Source: Bacteroidota bacterium
GTDB lineage: Bacteria; Bacteroidota; Bacteroidia; Bacteroidales; UBA1556
NCBI GenBank assembly: GCA_003648395.1
Contig: QMPB01000064.1
Coordinates: forward strand, 1 to 13,431
Length of the DNA: 13,431 nt
Reading direction: 5' to 3'
Both the position numbers and the translations under genes were made by a program. This document shows positions 1-7,522 of this stretch, one piece after another. The notes below the pieces were generated by a model, which saw nothing but the letters and a program-made list of their open reading frames with translations, was not told where the DNA came from and made no database searches. The first letter of the stretch is position 1. Each line of letters begins with the position of its first letter.

Positions 1-12
1 ACGTTGTCTGCA
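1..12 (+). other. Right half (R'-like box) of an attC-like site cut by the window edge
   Basis: GTTGTCT at 3-9 followed by GCAAGGCT matches the layout at 6663 (GTTGTAC, GCAA), 7493 (GTTACTT, GCAAGGCT) and 13316 (GTTACTT, GCAAGGCT). The inferred crossover would lie between G3 and T4. The hairpin arms of this site would lie upstream of the window and cannot be checked. Confidence 0.5.
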
Positions 13-32
13 AGGCTAACCCCTCGCCAATA

Positions 33-63
33 AAGCACATCCCGAGAAAAACGGGAAGAGCTT
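33..63 (+). repeat. Leader hairpin, copy 1
   Basis: AAGCACATCCCG (33-44) faces CGGGAAGAGCTT (52-63) across a 7-base A-rich loop, pairing 10 of 12 positions. The inner stem is TCCCG/CGGGA. At the same place in the second leader (7523-7581) the inner stem is TTTGGTTTTT/AAAAACCAAA, so pairing is kept while the bases change. The hairpin is preceded by CCCTCGCCAA and followed by TTGATTCAATG in both leaders. It could act as a structured RNA, a transcription boundary for the preceding unit, or part of the recombination unit; the sequence does not decide. Confidence 0.5.
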
Positions 64-350
64 GATTCAATGCCAACGCACTAGAAAACAAAAAGTATAA
101 ATAATTGTTAATAATATAACACGGAAATTTAATATGAATAAAATAAATTACTATTTTTGGATGATAAAAGAAAGGAGGAAATGCCAATGAAATAAAAAAA
201 TGGAGTGAAAATCTTTCAAACTTATTGAAAGTAGTACAAAATCGAATTGAAAAATAATTTATAATTTGATTTCAACTGATTAATTAAAGGACGGGATTAC
301 AGGTCTTTACTTTCAAACAAACTCCTGCAACCACCGCCCAAGTTAAAAAC

Positions 351-364
351 CGTAAAAATTTACG
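351..364. promoter_or_regulatory. Small palindrome just before the protease start
   Basis: CGTAAA (351-356) and TTTACG (359-364) form a perfect 6+6 inverted repeat with an AA centre, four bases before the ATG at 369. As RNA it would be a weak AT-rich hairpin at the ribosome-binding position. As DNA it could be a protein-binding site. Six-base AT-rich palindromes are common by chance, so this is only a candidate. Confidence 0.2.
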
Positions 365-368
365 AATC

Positions 369-3300
369 ATGAACAAAAGTACAAAATTTAGGCATATAGC
401 TACACTAATAGTTTTTATTATGACTATTGGTATTAGTAATATATTGTATTCACAAACCAGTTATTATCAGAATGACCACTTTATTCAGGAAAGTGGAAAT
501 GAAGGTATTTCGTTTTATGGATGTGATCAAAATTCAGCAACATACAATATTTATAAATCAAAGGAATATTGGATTCCAACTGCTAATACGGTTGAAAAAA
601 TAATTCCTATAAATATCCATATTTTTCAAAAAAGTGATGGTACAAATAATTGGCAGAACAATTCAACTGATATTAGTCTAATCAACTGGTTTATTAGTAA
701 AGCAAGTAATATTTATGAAAACAATATTACTCCAAGTGATCCGGTTTCAGGTGTAAATGAAGTTACGAGTGCAAAAATTAAACTCGTAGTCAATGCAATA
801 TATTTCTATCAAAATGACAATCTTAACTCTTCTACTAATGTATCTTCAATGAATACTTTCATTAATAACAACTCTCCTAATAATCTAAAAGGTGGCTTTA
901 ATTACTATTTAACAGAAGGTTACTACATGGGGGCAGCTGGCTTTTCGAATGGATTTTATATCTGTACTCTTAAATCGTATTCCCATTATGTAGCAAATAA
1001 TGCTTCAAAATGGGGTTTCCCAAAACATATTGCTCATGAGTTCGGGCATGTATTGAATATTAGGCATACATATAATCAAGGATCCGGAGGTGGGCAGTCA
1101 ATCTGTGACCCAACCAACATTAATTATTTAAGTGATATATATACATCAACAAACCCATGCCCACATGATGCTGGTTGGACTTGTGATTGTAACTCAAGTA
1201 GCAATACATGCACCAATAATATTATGGGGGGAACCTCCGGGTCTGGGTATTACTCACCAATGCAAGCGGGAATAATGAATAGAACATTGTCTATGGATTT
1301 AGCTTCAATGTTTGTTCATGAAGACACTTATTCTGCTATTCCAAAAGAAATTACAACTAATGAAACATGGGATTTTTCAATAAGGTTATATCAAGATTTA
1401 ATAATCAAATCAGGTAATACACTTATAATTAAGTGTAATGTTTATATGCCACCATTAGCTAAAATAATAGTTGAGCCAAATGCTAAATTGATAATAGATG
1501 GTGGAAAGATAACAAATCCAATGAATTCTGAAAAGTATTGGCAAGGCATAGAAGTATGGGGAGACAAAACCAAACGACAACTTGAATCAAATCAGGGTGT
1601 TGTAGAAGTTATTAATGGAGGTACAATTGAAAATGCAAAATTTGCTATTTCTGCTATTAGACGCAAGTCCAATGGGAATTTTGATTGGGATAAAACAGGA
1701 GGAATAGTAAAACTTGATGATGCAAATTTGATTAATAATAGAATGGGTGTTTGGCTTGGTGCTTATCATAATTTTGTAATGTTAGGTAGTAATAAGCGAG
1801 AAATACGAAATGTTAGTAGTATAAAAAACAGCCATTTTGAAGTTAATAATAATATGTTTTCTGGTCAAAATTTTGAGACTTTTATAGCTCTTTGGGATTT
1901 GGGTCATTTTTCTATTAGAGGTAACTCTTTTAAGAACCTAAAAACAGGACAAACTACTACACAAAAAGGAGCAGGTATAATTGCGTATAGTGCTACCATT
2001 AATCTTGGAGATTACTGCCCTTCAACAGCTAGCGGAGATATTTCACTTTCTCAATCGCAAGCGTTGAGCATTACACCTTGTACAGGTGCTGTACGTAATC
2101 ATTTTGAGGGATTATACTATGGTGTTAGAGCAATAAATGTTACAGGTCTTGCCAATAATATTGTGAGTATTGATAGAGCAGAATTCGACAATGTATACCA
2201 TGGTGTATTTGTAAAGAATGCTAAATATGCTGTTATTACTCGTAGTGATTTTAATATATCCAGTACCGACCCTGGCGCAGGAAGTAGTTCAAATTTATAT
2301 GATGCATATGGAATATATCTTGACGGAAGTGATGCCTATAAAGTAGAGGAAAATCATTTCAACAAAAAGGCTAGCCAACAAGGTATTAGAGGGATTGTTA
2401 TTAACCAGTCTGGTAATAATGATAATGAGATATACCACAATTACCTTAGTAATATGGGCTATGCCATACAAGCACAGGGTGATAATAGAGGTCCAAATGA
2501 AGAGGGCTTGGGTATATACTGTAATGTGATGAGCAATGGTTATGCTGATATTGTAGTACAAGATGATGGTATAGCCGAAAATCAGAAATTAAGCATATTT
2601 AGTGGGAATAATGGACCACAATTTTTTCCAGCAGGCGATATCTTTACAAGCTGTAACGATAACAGTGCTTTAAATTATAATAATATCAGTAGTGGTAATA
2701 TTATTTATTATGCCGATTATAATAATATACCTAATTGTACTTACGGGATTAGTATACCTCTATTTTTATCAGGTAGTTATCGCTCTTGCCCTGTAAAATT
2801 GGGTATGCCATTGGTAGCAGTACTTTCGAGCAAATCTTCGGCTAAGTTGGCTCTTAACTCCGCTAAAACCATACTAACTATATGGAAAGATGGTGGTAAA
2901 GCCGACTTAAAAGAAAAAGTAGAGACCACCCAACCATGGGATGTATATGTGGAGTTTAACAAATTGGTAGCAGAATCGCCATACCTTAGCGATGAAGTAT
3001 TGCTTGCTACCATTGAAAATTCGGCATTTACCTCCTTAATGATAAAGCTACTGATGGTAGCCAATACTCATGCTTCGCATAATGATGAAATAATGAATGC
3101 CATATATAATAGAGTACCTGAAATGCCTCGTGCTTATATTTTAGAGATAGAAGCGGGTAAGAGTAGTGTGTCGCAGTTAGAGCTACTGGAAGCAAATGTA
3201 GCTGCCTGTCAGCATTCGTATAATAAATTCTCGAACGATGCAAAACGTTTATATAATATGGACTATGAAGATGGAGGCGATATTAATAATTATATTAACT

Positions 3301-3950
3301 TTGTTGCAGGGCTAAATACTTTGGAAAGCAAATATGAGTTGGCTACATTATATCTTCAGAATGATGATTATGAAAATATGGCTTCAACATTATATGCCAT
3401 TTCATCAAATTTTGAATTGAATGAGCAGCAAAACATAGATTTAGCTAATTGGAAATCATATTTTAGTATAGTTAAAGCTGCGAAAGCAAAAGGAATACAA
3501 CAAGGTATGCTTACAGATAATCAAATAACACAATTGCAATTAATAACAAAGCAATCTGACTCAAAGGTCTCTTCTGTAGCACAGTCATTATTAATGTTGG
3601 ATAATCCAAGCTATAATTATGTGGAAGTTGTAAAACCGGTAAGGCTAAATAATGCTCGATTGTCAAGCCCAATAAGTGAAGTTGTAAAGGATGGAGATAA
3701 AGTACTCAACATATATCCTAATCCAAGTAAGGACTACATAACAGTAGAATACCGCACAGGCGATACATACCAAAACCTAAGTATAATAATAAAAGATGCA
3801 ATAGGCAAAACGGTAATTAAAAAATCGTTGAAGGGAGGCGATAATGAAGAAATGATAAATCTTTCTGAACTAAAGTCTGGTATTTACTCGTTGATGCTTT
3901 ATGGCGACGAATCGCTTATAGAGTATAAAAAAATAACAGTAGTTAAATAA
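369..3950 (+). CDS. Secreted M43/pappalysin-like zinc metalloprotease with beta-helix and T9SS type A sorting domain
   Basis: The 1193-residue product has a Sec signal peptide (about 1-29, basic start, hydrophobic core, ending YSQ). The protease domain (about 65-320) carries HEFGHVLNIRH, giving HExxHxxxxxH with H223, E224, H227 and H233. A Met-turn-like NNIMGG follows (M286), then a YYSPMQAGIM segment resembling the FTxxQ region after the Met-turn in M43/pappalysin enzymes. Between H233 and M286 lies a Cys-rich insert (C246, C264, C272, C274, C281). Residues about 330-800 are Asn-rich short strands typical of a right-handed parallel beta-helix, starting with a strand-rich stretch containing KLIIDGG. 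Residues about 820-1080 are predicted mostly alpha-helical. The sorting domain (1112-1193) starts VLNIYPNPSKDY and ends KKITVVK. It is likely exported by Sec, then T9SS, and attached to or released from the surface. The third-His loop has N where M43 usually has G, so activity is likely but unproven; the substrate is unknown. Confidence 0.85.
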   Translation: MNKSTKFRHIATLIVFIMTIGISNILYSQTSYYQNDHFIQESGNEGISFYGCDQNSATYNIYKSKEYWIPTANTVEKIIPINIHIFQKSDGTNNWQNNSTDISLINWFISKASNIYENNITPSDPVSGVNEVTSAKIKLVVNAIYFYQNDNLNSSTNVSSMNTFINNNSPNNLKGGFNYYLTEGYYMGAAGFSNGFYICTLKSYSHYVANNASKWGFPKHIAHEFGHVLNIRHTYNQGSGGGQSICDPTNINYLSDIYTSTNPCPHDAGWTCDCNSSSNTCTNNIMGGTSGSGYYSPMQAGIMNRTLSMDLASMFVHEDTYSAIPKEITTNETWDFSIRLYQDLIIKSGNTLIIKCNVYMPPLAKIIVEPNAKLIIDGGKITNPMNSEKYWQGIEVWGDKTKRQLESNQGVVEVINGGTIENAKFAISAIRRKSNGNFDWDKTGGIVKLDDANLINNRMGVWLGAYHNFVMLGSNKREIRNVSSIKNSHFEVNNNMFSGQNFETFIALWDLGHFSIRGNSFKNLKTGQTTTQKGAGIIAYSATINLGDYCPSTASGDISLSQSQALSITPCTGAVRNHFEGLYYGVRAINVTGLANNIVSIDRAEFDNVYHGVFVKNAKYAVITRSDFNISSTDPGAGSSSNLYDAYGIYLDGSDAYKVEENHFNKKASQQGIRGIVINQSGNNDNEIYHNYLSNMGYAIQAQGDNRGPNEEGLGIYCNVMSNGYADIVVQDDGIAENQKLSIFSGNNGPQFFPAGDIFTSCNDNSALNYNNISSGNIIYYADYNNIPNCTYGISIPLFLSGSYRSCPVKLGMPLVAVLSSKSSAKLALNSAKTILTIWKDGGKADLKEKVETTQPWDVYVEFNKLVAESPYLSDEVLLATIENSAFTSLMIKLLMVANTHASHNDEIMNAIYNRVPEMPRAYILEIEAGKSSVSQLELLEANVAACQHSYNKFSNDAKRLYNMDYEDGGDINNYINFVAGLNTLESKYELATLYLQNDDYENMASTLYAISSNFELNEQQNIDLANWKSYFSIVKAAKAKGIQQGMLTDNQITQLQLITKQSDSKVSSVAQSLLMLDNPSYNYVEVVKPVRLNNARLSSPISEVVKDGDKVLNIYPNPSKDYITVEYRTGDTYQNLSIIIKDAIGKTVIKKSLKGGDNEEMINLSELKSGIYSLMLYGDESLIEYKKITVVK

Positions 3951-3959
3951 ACATTAACC

Positions 3960-3996
3960 AACAAGCTAAAGCTCTTTTGGGTTTTAGCTTGTTTTT
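3960..3996 (+). terminator. Rho-independent terminator-like hairpin between protease and propeller gene
   Basis: AACAAGCTAAA (3960-3970) pairs perfectly with TTTAGCTTGTT (3983-3993) around a 12-base loop, followed by a T tract to 3996. It starts nine bases after the protease stop. The next gene begins only 14 bases after the T tract, which leaves little room for a separate promoter. Partial read-through (attenuation) or an mRNA-stabilising role is therefore as likely as full termination. Confidence 0.75.
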
Positions 3997-4010
3997 AATT
4001 TCTTTTTATT

Positions 4011-5564
4011 ATGAAATATTTTATTACACTATATATTTTATTATTATCATTAACAGTACAGTCGCAAGATACCACATTTAATAAATTAATATATTCCTAT
4101 TCAGGCACTTCAAGCATTCAGTCTTTAATTAAAAATAACAATAATTATTACGCATGCATTGGACAAGTAGATACTCCTTATGTGCCTAATGTTGGGCTAA
4201 AAGTTGGTATAGGCATGTTTAAATTTAATAGTAATTTTGATATTATTGATTCAGTAATGATATATAAACCTATTGTTCTTAATTATGGACACGGATTTGA
4301 TATTAATGTAAATGACACTAGTTTTATTTTTTGTGGAGTAATCAAGATATTACCCAAAGAAAATGGCTACATAGTAAAATTTAATAAAGAATTGGATACA
4401 TTATGGACAATGCAAATACTACATCCCGATACAGCCTATGCTGATACAGCCACCGCCCCATTGGTAGCATTACGTGATGTAAAGGTAACCCCATCGGGCG
4501 ATTATATTATTGTGGGCAATTATAATTATCATTGTCAAGGAAATAGAAATCGGAGCTTTATTATTAAAATGGATGAAAATGGGGGTATTATTTGGTATCG
4601 GCTTATTAATTCAAATATTTATACTAATATTATTACATCTATAGAGTTAGAAACAGTTGATTCTAGCTTTTATTTTATTTCACGTAAGAATTCTAGTCTT
4701 TATCTAATAAAATGTAATAAATACGGTATAATACAGTGGGATGTTCCTTTTAATAATTATTTATCATTTGCAAATTATACTGAGATAAAAGTAATAGATA
4801 ATGAAGTAATTGTTGGTTCAAATTATATTATTCTTCCATTTACAAATCATTCTATAGGTCACTTGCATGTTGCAAGTATCGATAAACAAACTCATGCTAT
4901 TAATTGGTCAAAAAAGTTTTATAGTATCACAATACTATCCAAGTGGTGGGACGGAGAAACAATAGATATAGAGCAAACACCTAGTGGTAATATAGTAGTA
5001 GGTACAGTAAGTAAGAAGCAAACTGCAACTGGATTTAATATGGATATAAGAGCAAACCTACTAATGCTCAGTAATAATGGAGATAGCCTATGGAGTCATT
5101 ACTATACATACCAAAATGATAGTAATACAGTAGAAGACATGCAGTTTAGTGATATGGTAATATGCGATGATGGAGGTATATTGTTTGGCGGTAACTATTA
5201 TAATTTTAGGGAGTCAATATTTTTAAGGGCATGGCTTGTAAAAACCGATAGCATGGGCAATGCACCAGGTATGTTTACTGTTGGTTTAGAAGAAAAGAAT
5301 ACCTTAGTAATCAAAAAACAAAAGCCCCTGCTTTATCCCAATCCTGCTACTTCAAACTTCAATTTACGCTTTGAGCAAAGCCCAAAAGAGGATATGCAGC
5401 TAAGTATCTTCTCCGCCTCTGGCGCATTGGTAAAGCAAGAGCGGCTTTCGGCCTTTGCTAATGAGTATAGGATTGATATTGGGGAGCTAAGTATAGGTCT
5501 CTATTTTGTAAGCTTAGAGTCCAATGAAAGAATAGTTTTTAATTCAAAATTTATAAAAAAATAG
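4011..5564 (+). CDS. Exported propeller-like repeat protein with T9SS type A sorting domain
   Basis: The 517-residue product starts with a signal peptide (about 1-19, ending VQSQ). The body (about 25-430) has roughly six degenerate repeats of the form (D/S)G-(G/D/N)-(Y/I)-(I/L)-x-x-G followed by (F/L)-x-x-K-x-D-x-x-G-x-x-x-W. Examples are PSGDYIIVGNY at 161-171, FIIKMDENGGIIWY at 183-196, LYLIKCNKYGIIQW at 230-243, LLMLSNNGDSLW at 350-361 and DDGGILFGGNYY at 386-397. Such repeats are common in Bacteroidota exported proteins and probably build a beta-propeller. The sorting domain is 439-517 (PLLYPNPATSNF to NSKFIKK). No catalytic motif is recognised; a binding or adhesion role is inference. 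It lies after the protease gene and a hairpin, and is four bases before the next gene. Its paralogue is at 11590-13083 with the same position relative to a protease. Confidence 0.82.
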   Translation: MKYFITLYILLLSLTVQSQDTTFNKLIYSYSGTSSIQSLIKNNNNYYACIGQVDTPYVPNVGLKVGIGMFKFNSNFDIIDSVMIYKPIVLNYGHGFDINVNDTSFIFCGVIKILPKENGYIVKFNKELDTLWTMQILHPDTAYADTATAPLVALRDVKVTPSGDYIIVGNYNYHCQGNRNRSFIIKMDENGGIIWYRLINSNIYTNIITSIELETVDSSFYFISRKNSSLYLIKCNKYGIIQWDVPFNNYLSFANYTEIKVIDNEVIVGSNYIILPFTNHSIGHLHVASIDKQTHAINWSKKFYSITILSKWWDGETIDIEQTPSGNIVVGTVSKKQTATGFNMDIRANLLMLSNNGDSLWSHYYTYQNDSNTVEDMQFSDMVICDDGGILFGGNYYNFRESIFLRAWLVKTDSMGNAPGMFTVGLEEKNTLVIKKQKPLLYPNPATSNFNLRFEQSPKEDMQLSIFSASGALVKQERLSAFANEYRIDIGELSIGLYFVSLESNERIVFNSKFIKK

Positions 5565-5568
5565 TATC

Positions 5569-6435
5569 ATGAAAAAAATGGTTTTACTTTTTAGTTTAGT
5601 ACTTACAGTATTATCGTCTAATGCACAAGAGTTTAGCTTTAACCTATATTTTGAAGATGGTCAGGGTAATAAAGATACGTTAGTGCTTGGCTATGATGCA
5701 TCAGCTACCGATAGCATTGATGCAAACTTTGGCGAAGTAAATATTATAAGTCAAGCTTGGGACAGTGTGTTTGAGGCTAGGTGCGTAAATTTCGACCCTG
5801 ATTGGTACACTCATACACCAAATTATTCAACTACCTTTCATACAAAAAAACAAATTATAGAATATAGCTATTGTCCTCCATATAATTCAAATCATTACTA
5901 TAGCAATGCTATTGGAGTTATGGTAAAAAATGCTAAACCTCCTTTTGTTATGCACTGGGATTCTATACTTTTTCAAGATTCTAGTATTGTATCTAGTGGT
6001 TTTCAAATGTATCATATTATTTGTGATGCTTATCCAAAAGCTTCAGCTAGTGATAGTCTTGTCTTTGAAAGAGCATCTGGTACAGTGCAGAATTATTATA
6101 TTGAAAATAATGATACTTTATGGTTTCTTGCTTTCAATTTTGCATCGTATAATACAACTGGAATAAATACCATTACCCACACTAAAAACACTTTGAGTGT
6201 TTATCCTAATCCTGCTTCATCCCAACTAAATATCAAAGTACCAAGTTTGTATAAACAACAAACCTTAAGAATAATAGTATATAATTCACAAGGAAAAGAA
6301 ATTGATAAATCCGATATCCCAAAAAATACAGAAACAGTTAATTTAAATATTAATAAATTACCCTCGGGAATTTACTATTTGCACATGATTTCTGCTGAAA
6401 TAATAGTTAGTATCGGTAGATTTATTAAAATTTAA
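5569..6435 (+). CDS. Small exported protein with T9SS type A sorting domain, function unknown
   Basis: The 288-residue product has a signal peptide (1-20, ending SSNAQ). The N-terminal domain (21-about 190) opens with FSFNLYFEDG and contains LGYDASATDSIDANFGE (39-55). That pattern recurs in small uncharacterised Bacteroidota exported proteins in which a 'G(Y/F)D..ATD.ID...GE' stretch follows the first strands. No enzyme motif is visible; a beta-sandwich is likely but inferred. The sorting domain is 209-288 (LSVYPNPASSQL to IGRFIKI). The start lies four bases after the stop of the preceding gene, so the two are probably co-transcribed and translationally coupled. The second large unit has no copy of this gene: there the trailer repeat directly follows the propeller gene. 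So this gene was either gained here or lost there. Confidence 0.8.
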   Translation: MKKMVLLFSLVLTVLSSNAQEFSFNLYFEDGQGNKDTLVLGYDASATDSIDANFGEVNIISQAWDSVFEARCVNFDPDWYTHTPNYSTTFHTKKQIIEYSYCPPYNSNHYYSNAIGVMVKNAKPPFVMHWDSILFQDSSIVSSGFQMYHIICDAYPKASASDSLVFERASGTVQNYYIENNDTLWFLAFNFASYNTTGINTITHTKNTLSVYPNPASSQLNIKVPSLYKQQTLRIIVYNSQGKEIDKSDIPKNTETVNLNINKLPSGIYYLHMISAEIIVSIGRFIKI

Positions 6436-6663
6436 CCCTCGCCAAAGCAGCCATACACATCCTGCAAACGCCAGAACCCTCGCAAAAGCCTTTTGCAGCA
6501 AGAGTATGTCTGCCCCATCGCGAATAAAAAGCCCAGACAGACAACAAACGATATACTCCATGCCTAATTTAATGTAGGCTGAACGTTTATTCTTATTAGA
6601 TTAGCCTCTTAGAATAATTAATAATTTAAGCAATGAAAACGGCACGTAGCATATCGCCAACCG
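6433..6663. repeat. Trailer repeat, copy 1 (hairpin plus attC-like site)
   Basis: This segment is repeated at 13088-13316. Positions 6436-6515 match 13091-13170 at 77 of 80 bases without gaps. After a two-base length difference the attC-like arms also match. The repeat begins right at the stop codon of the last gene in each large unit, so it forms the 3' end of both. It begins CCCTCGCCAA, a motif also found near the start of both leaders (21-30, and as CCCGCGCCAA at 7511-7520). Confidence 0.85.
6447..6513 (+). repeat. Trailer hairpin, copy 1
   Basis: Positions 6447-6468 and 6492-6513 are 22-base arms pairing at 18 of 22 positions (GCAG..CATAC..TGCAAA against TTTGCA..GTATG..CTGC) around a 23-base loop. 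All three substitutions between this copy and the copy at 13091-13170 fall in the loop (6474, 6476, 6486), so the arms are unchanged. It has no T tract and is not a classical terminator. It may be a structured RNA or a boundary element. Confidence 0.55.
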
Positions 6664-6669
6664 TTGTAC
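6538..6669 (+). other. attC-like recombination site A
   Basis: Order of parts: R''-like CAGACAAC (6538-6545); three-base spacer; L''-like arm CGATATACTCCATGCC (6549-6564); 76-base loop; L'-like arm GGCACGTAGCATATCG (6641-6656), which pairs 13 of 16 with L''; six-base spacer CCAACC; R'-like GTTGTAC (6663-6669). The size and nested imperfect arms with unpaired spacers match integron attC sites, which recombine as folded single strands between G and TT. The R'-like box does not fit GTTRRRY, and R'' here pairs with the start of its own unit at position 3, as expected after insertion. Confidence 0.6.
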
Positions 6670-6719
6670 GCAACCAAATTGAATATCGCAAATAGATTGA
6701 AACTGATTTTATATTAACT

Positions 6720-7355
6720 ATGGGACTTTTTTCATACAAATCAAAGACAAAAAATGATTCCGACATAAAGACAATACTTTATGATAAGTTTATTGATAAT
6801 AGTAACGACTGGTTAAATCCAGACCACAATGATTTACCGTTCTTACAGAGAATAGAAAATGAGACGTTATATTTAGAGTCAGCCTCGGACGAAATGGGAG
6901 TAATTGCTTCGACAAAATTCAAAATAGACTACTCAAAAGACTTTCAAATTGAGACCAAGGTTAAGATTCAAAGTGATTCTGATGATTGTTATATGTCATT
7001 TGATTTTGGAATTAGAAAAATAGAAAATGCAATTAGAAATATAAGTGGACAGAAAATACCAACAACATTAGGAGACATTAACTATTTTATCGGATATAGT
7101 GATTCACAAGAGGTATTGATTGCTAAGTGGAAAAAAGGTAAAGAAAAATACTTTTTCAGAGAGTATGTTGATTTAATTCAAGTCGATGATTTTAATGTTA
7201 TCTTGATTTCGAAATCAGGAAAAATGATTTCATACTATATTAATAATAGTCTGATTTATTCAAAAAGATTTGAGAAATTTCCAGGAGACGGATTTGGATT
7301 CGCAACATCTCCAAACGGAAAATTATGGGTTGAATACATTAAAATTGAAAACTAG
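6720..7355 (+). CDS. Predicted cytosolic concanavalin-like (jelly-roll) protein, function unknown
   Basis: The 211-residue product has no signal peptide, membrane segment or sorting domain, unlike every neighbour. It opens MGLFSYKSK, then has YDKFIDNSNDWLNP (21-34). It continues with alternating strands, including FQIETKVKI, a YMSFDFGI strand, a lysine-rich KWKKGKEKYFFREY stretch, and a C-terminal YYINNSLIYSKRF ... GDGFGFATSPNGKLWVEYIKI. This order ('F.DN..W', 'F.IE..V', 'YINN..', 'G.GF....', 'V.YI.I') is typical of concanavalin A-like/DUF1080-like beta-sandwich domains of Bacteroidota. No catalytic residues can be named. It is the only gene of a cassette-sized unit between two attC-like sites. 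ATG at 6720 is the first in-frame start after the upstream site; no Shine-Dalgarno is seen. Ligand and role are unknown. Confidence 0.75.
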   Translation: MGLFSYKSKTKNDSDIKTILYDKFIDNSNDWLNPDHNDLPFLQRIENETLYLESASDEMGVIASTKFKIDYSKDFQIETKVKIQSDSDDCYMSFDFGIRKIENAIRNISGQKIPTTLGDINYFIGYSDSQEVLIAKWKKGKEKYFFREYVDLIQVDDFNVILISKSGKMISYYINNSLIYSKRFEKFPGDGFGFATSPNGKLWVEYIKIEN

Positions 7356-7366
7356 AAGTAATGGCA

Positions 7367-7499
7367 GCGTACAACAAAAAATATAGTGCAAGCCGCAGTT
7401 TCTTTTTCACAGAAAAAGAATTAGTAAGTTTGAACATTAATGAAACCAAAGAAAATTATTGAATAAAGTGCGGCACGCACCATATTCAAACCGTTACTT
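7367..7499 (+). other. attC-like recombination site B
   Basis: R''-like GCGTACAAC (7367-7375); four-base spacer; L''-like arm 7380-7396 (AATATAGTGCAAGCCGC); 73-base loop; L'-like arm 7470-7486 (GCGGCACGCACCATATT), which pairs 14 of 17 with L''; six-base spacer; R'-like GTTACTT (7493-7499). The L' arm shares GGCACGyAsCATAT with the other two sites, though the L'' arm sequence differs and still pairs. The loop contains a perfect small hairpin (7400-7420). The site begins 12 bases after the stop of the jelly-roll gene, the usual position of attC in a cassette. Confidence 0.62.
7400..7420. repeat. Short hairpin inside the loop of attC-like site B
   Basis: TTCTTTTT (7400-7407) and AAAAAGAA (7413-7420) pair perfectly around the five-base loop CACAG. 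It lies in the region corresponding to the variable terminal structure of an attC hairpin. It lacks enough G/C pairs to be a strong terminator on its own. Confidence 0.45.
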
Positions 7500-7522
7500 G
7501 CAAGGCTGAGCCCGCGCCAATC

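Larger units (their letters stand above)
1..368 (+). other. Non-coding leader of cassette 1
   Basis: No convincing gene is seen in this stretch. Its first 90 bases match the leader of the second large unit (7493-7610). Positions 10-36 agree with 7500-7526 at 23 of 27 bases, and 57-72 is identical to 7575-7590 (16 bases). The remainder is AT-rich and not shared with the other leader. A purine-rich AAAGGAGGA at about 170-178 precedes an ATG at 181 that opens only four codons. I could not find a clear Bacteroidota promoter (TTTG, then TAnnTTTG at proper spacing). The promoter for the protease gene is probably in the last 200 bases. Confidence 0.6.
4..6663 (+). mobile_element. Putative integron-like cassette 1 (three T9SS genes plus attC-like site)
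   Basis: The unit is bounded by the GTT of a site that begins before the window (G3/T4) and the GTT of the attC-like site at its right end (G6663/T6664). Its first bases, GTTGTCTG at 3-10, are the exact reverse complement of CAGACAAC at 6538-6545, about 6.5 kb away. In integron cassettes the start of the inserted cassette and its own R'' box were joined in the circle, so this pairing is expected. All genes point toward the attC-like site, as in normal cassettes. At 6660 bases and three genes it is far larger than usual cassettes. No integrase or attI site is visible. Calling it a cassette is inference. Confidence 0.55.
6664..7493 (+). mobile_element. Putative integron-like cassette 2 (single gene)
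   Basis: This 830-base unit has classical cassette size: 56 bases of leader, one gene, a 12-base gap and an attC-like site. GTTGTACGC at its start (6663-6671) is the exact reverse complement of GCGTACAAC (7367-7375) at its end. This nine-base match differs from the pair belonging to cassette 1, so each R'' matches its own unit rather than its neighbour. It lacks the CCCTCGCCAA leader hairpin of the large units. The cassette reading is inference, but this unit is the best case in the window. Confidence 0.62.

Noticed and set aside
134..190. An 18-codon + strand reading frame in the first leader
   Set aside because: It is short and AT-rich, with no counterpart in the other leader and no supporting ribosome-binding site at its start.
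241..268. TATAATTTG at 260-268 as a promoter -7 box
   Set aside because: It has one base too many for TAnnTTTG, and the nearest TTG (247-249) is much too close to serve as the -33 element.
1356..2770. Beta-helix region as a pectate lyase-like enzyme
   Set aside because: The strand pattern fits a parallel beta-helix, but no catalytic Asp/Arg/Lys cluster of a polysaccharide lyase was recognised. The only clear catalytic motif in the protein is the N-terminal zinc site.
6482..6496. GCAAAAGCCTTTTGC palindrome as a terminator
   Set aside because: It has no T tract, and the second copy of the repeat carries a base change (A to T at 13141) that breaks the stem. It lies in the loop of the larger conserved hairpin.
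6358..6561. A 67-residue minus-strand reading frame over the trailer repeat
   Set aside because: The second trailer copy (13023-13214) also has a minus-strand frame starting in the same attC-like arm. However, a two-base length difference makes the shared 80 bases read in different frames in the two copies, so protein sequence is not conserved.
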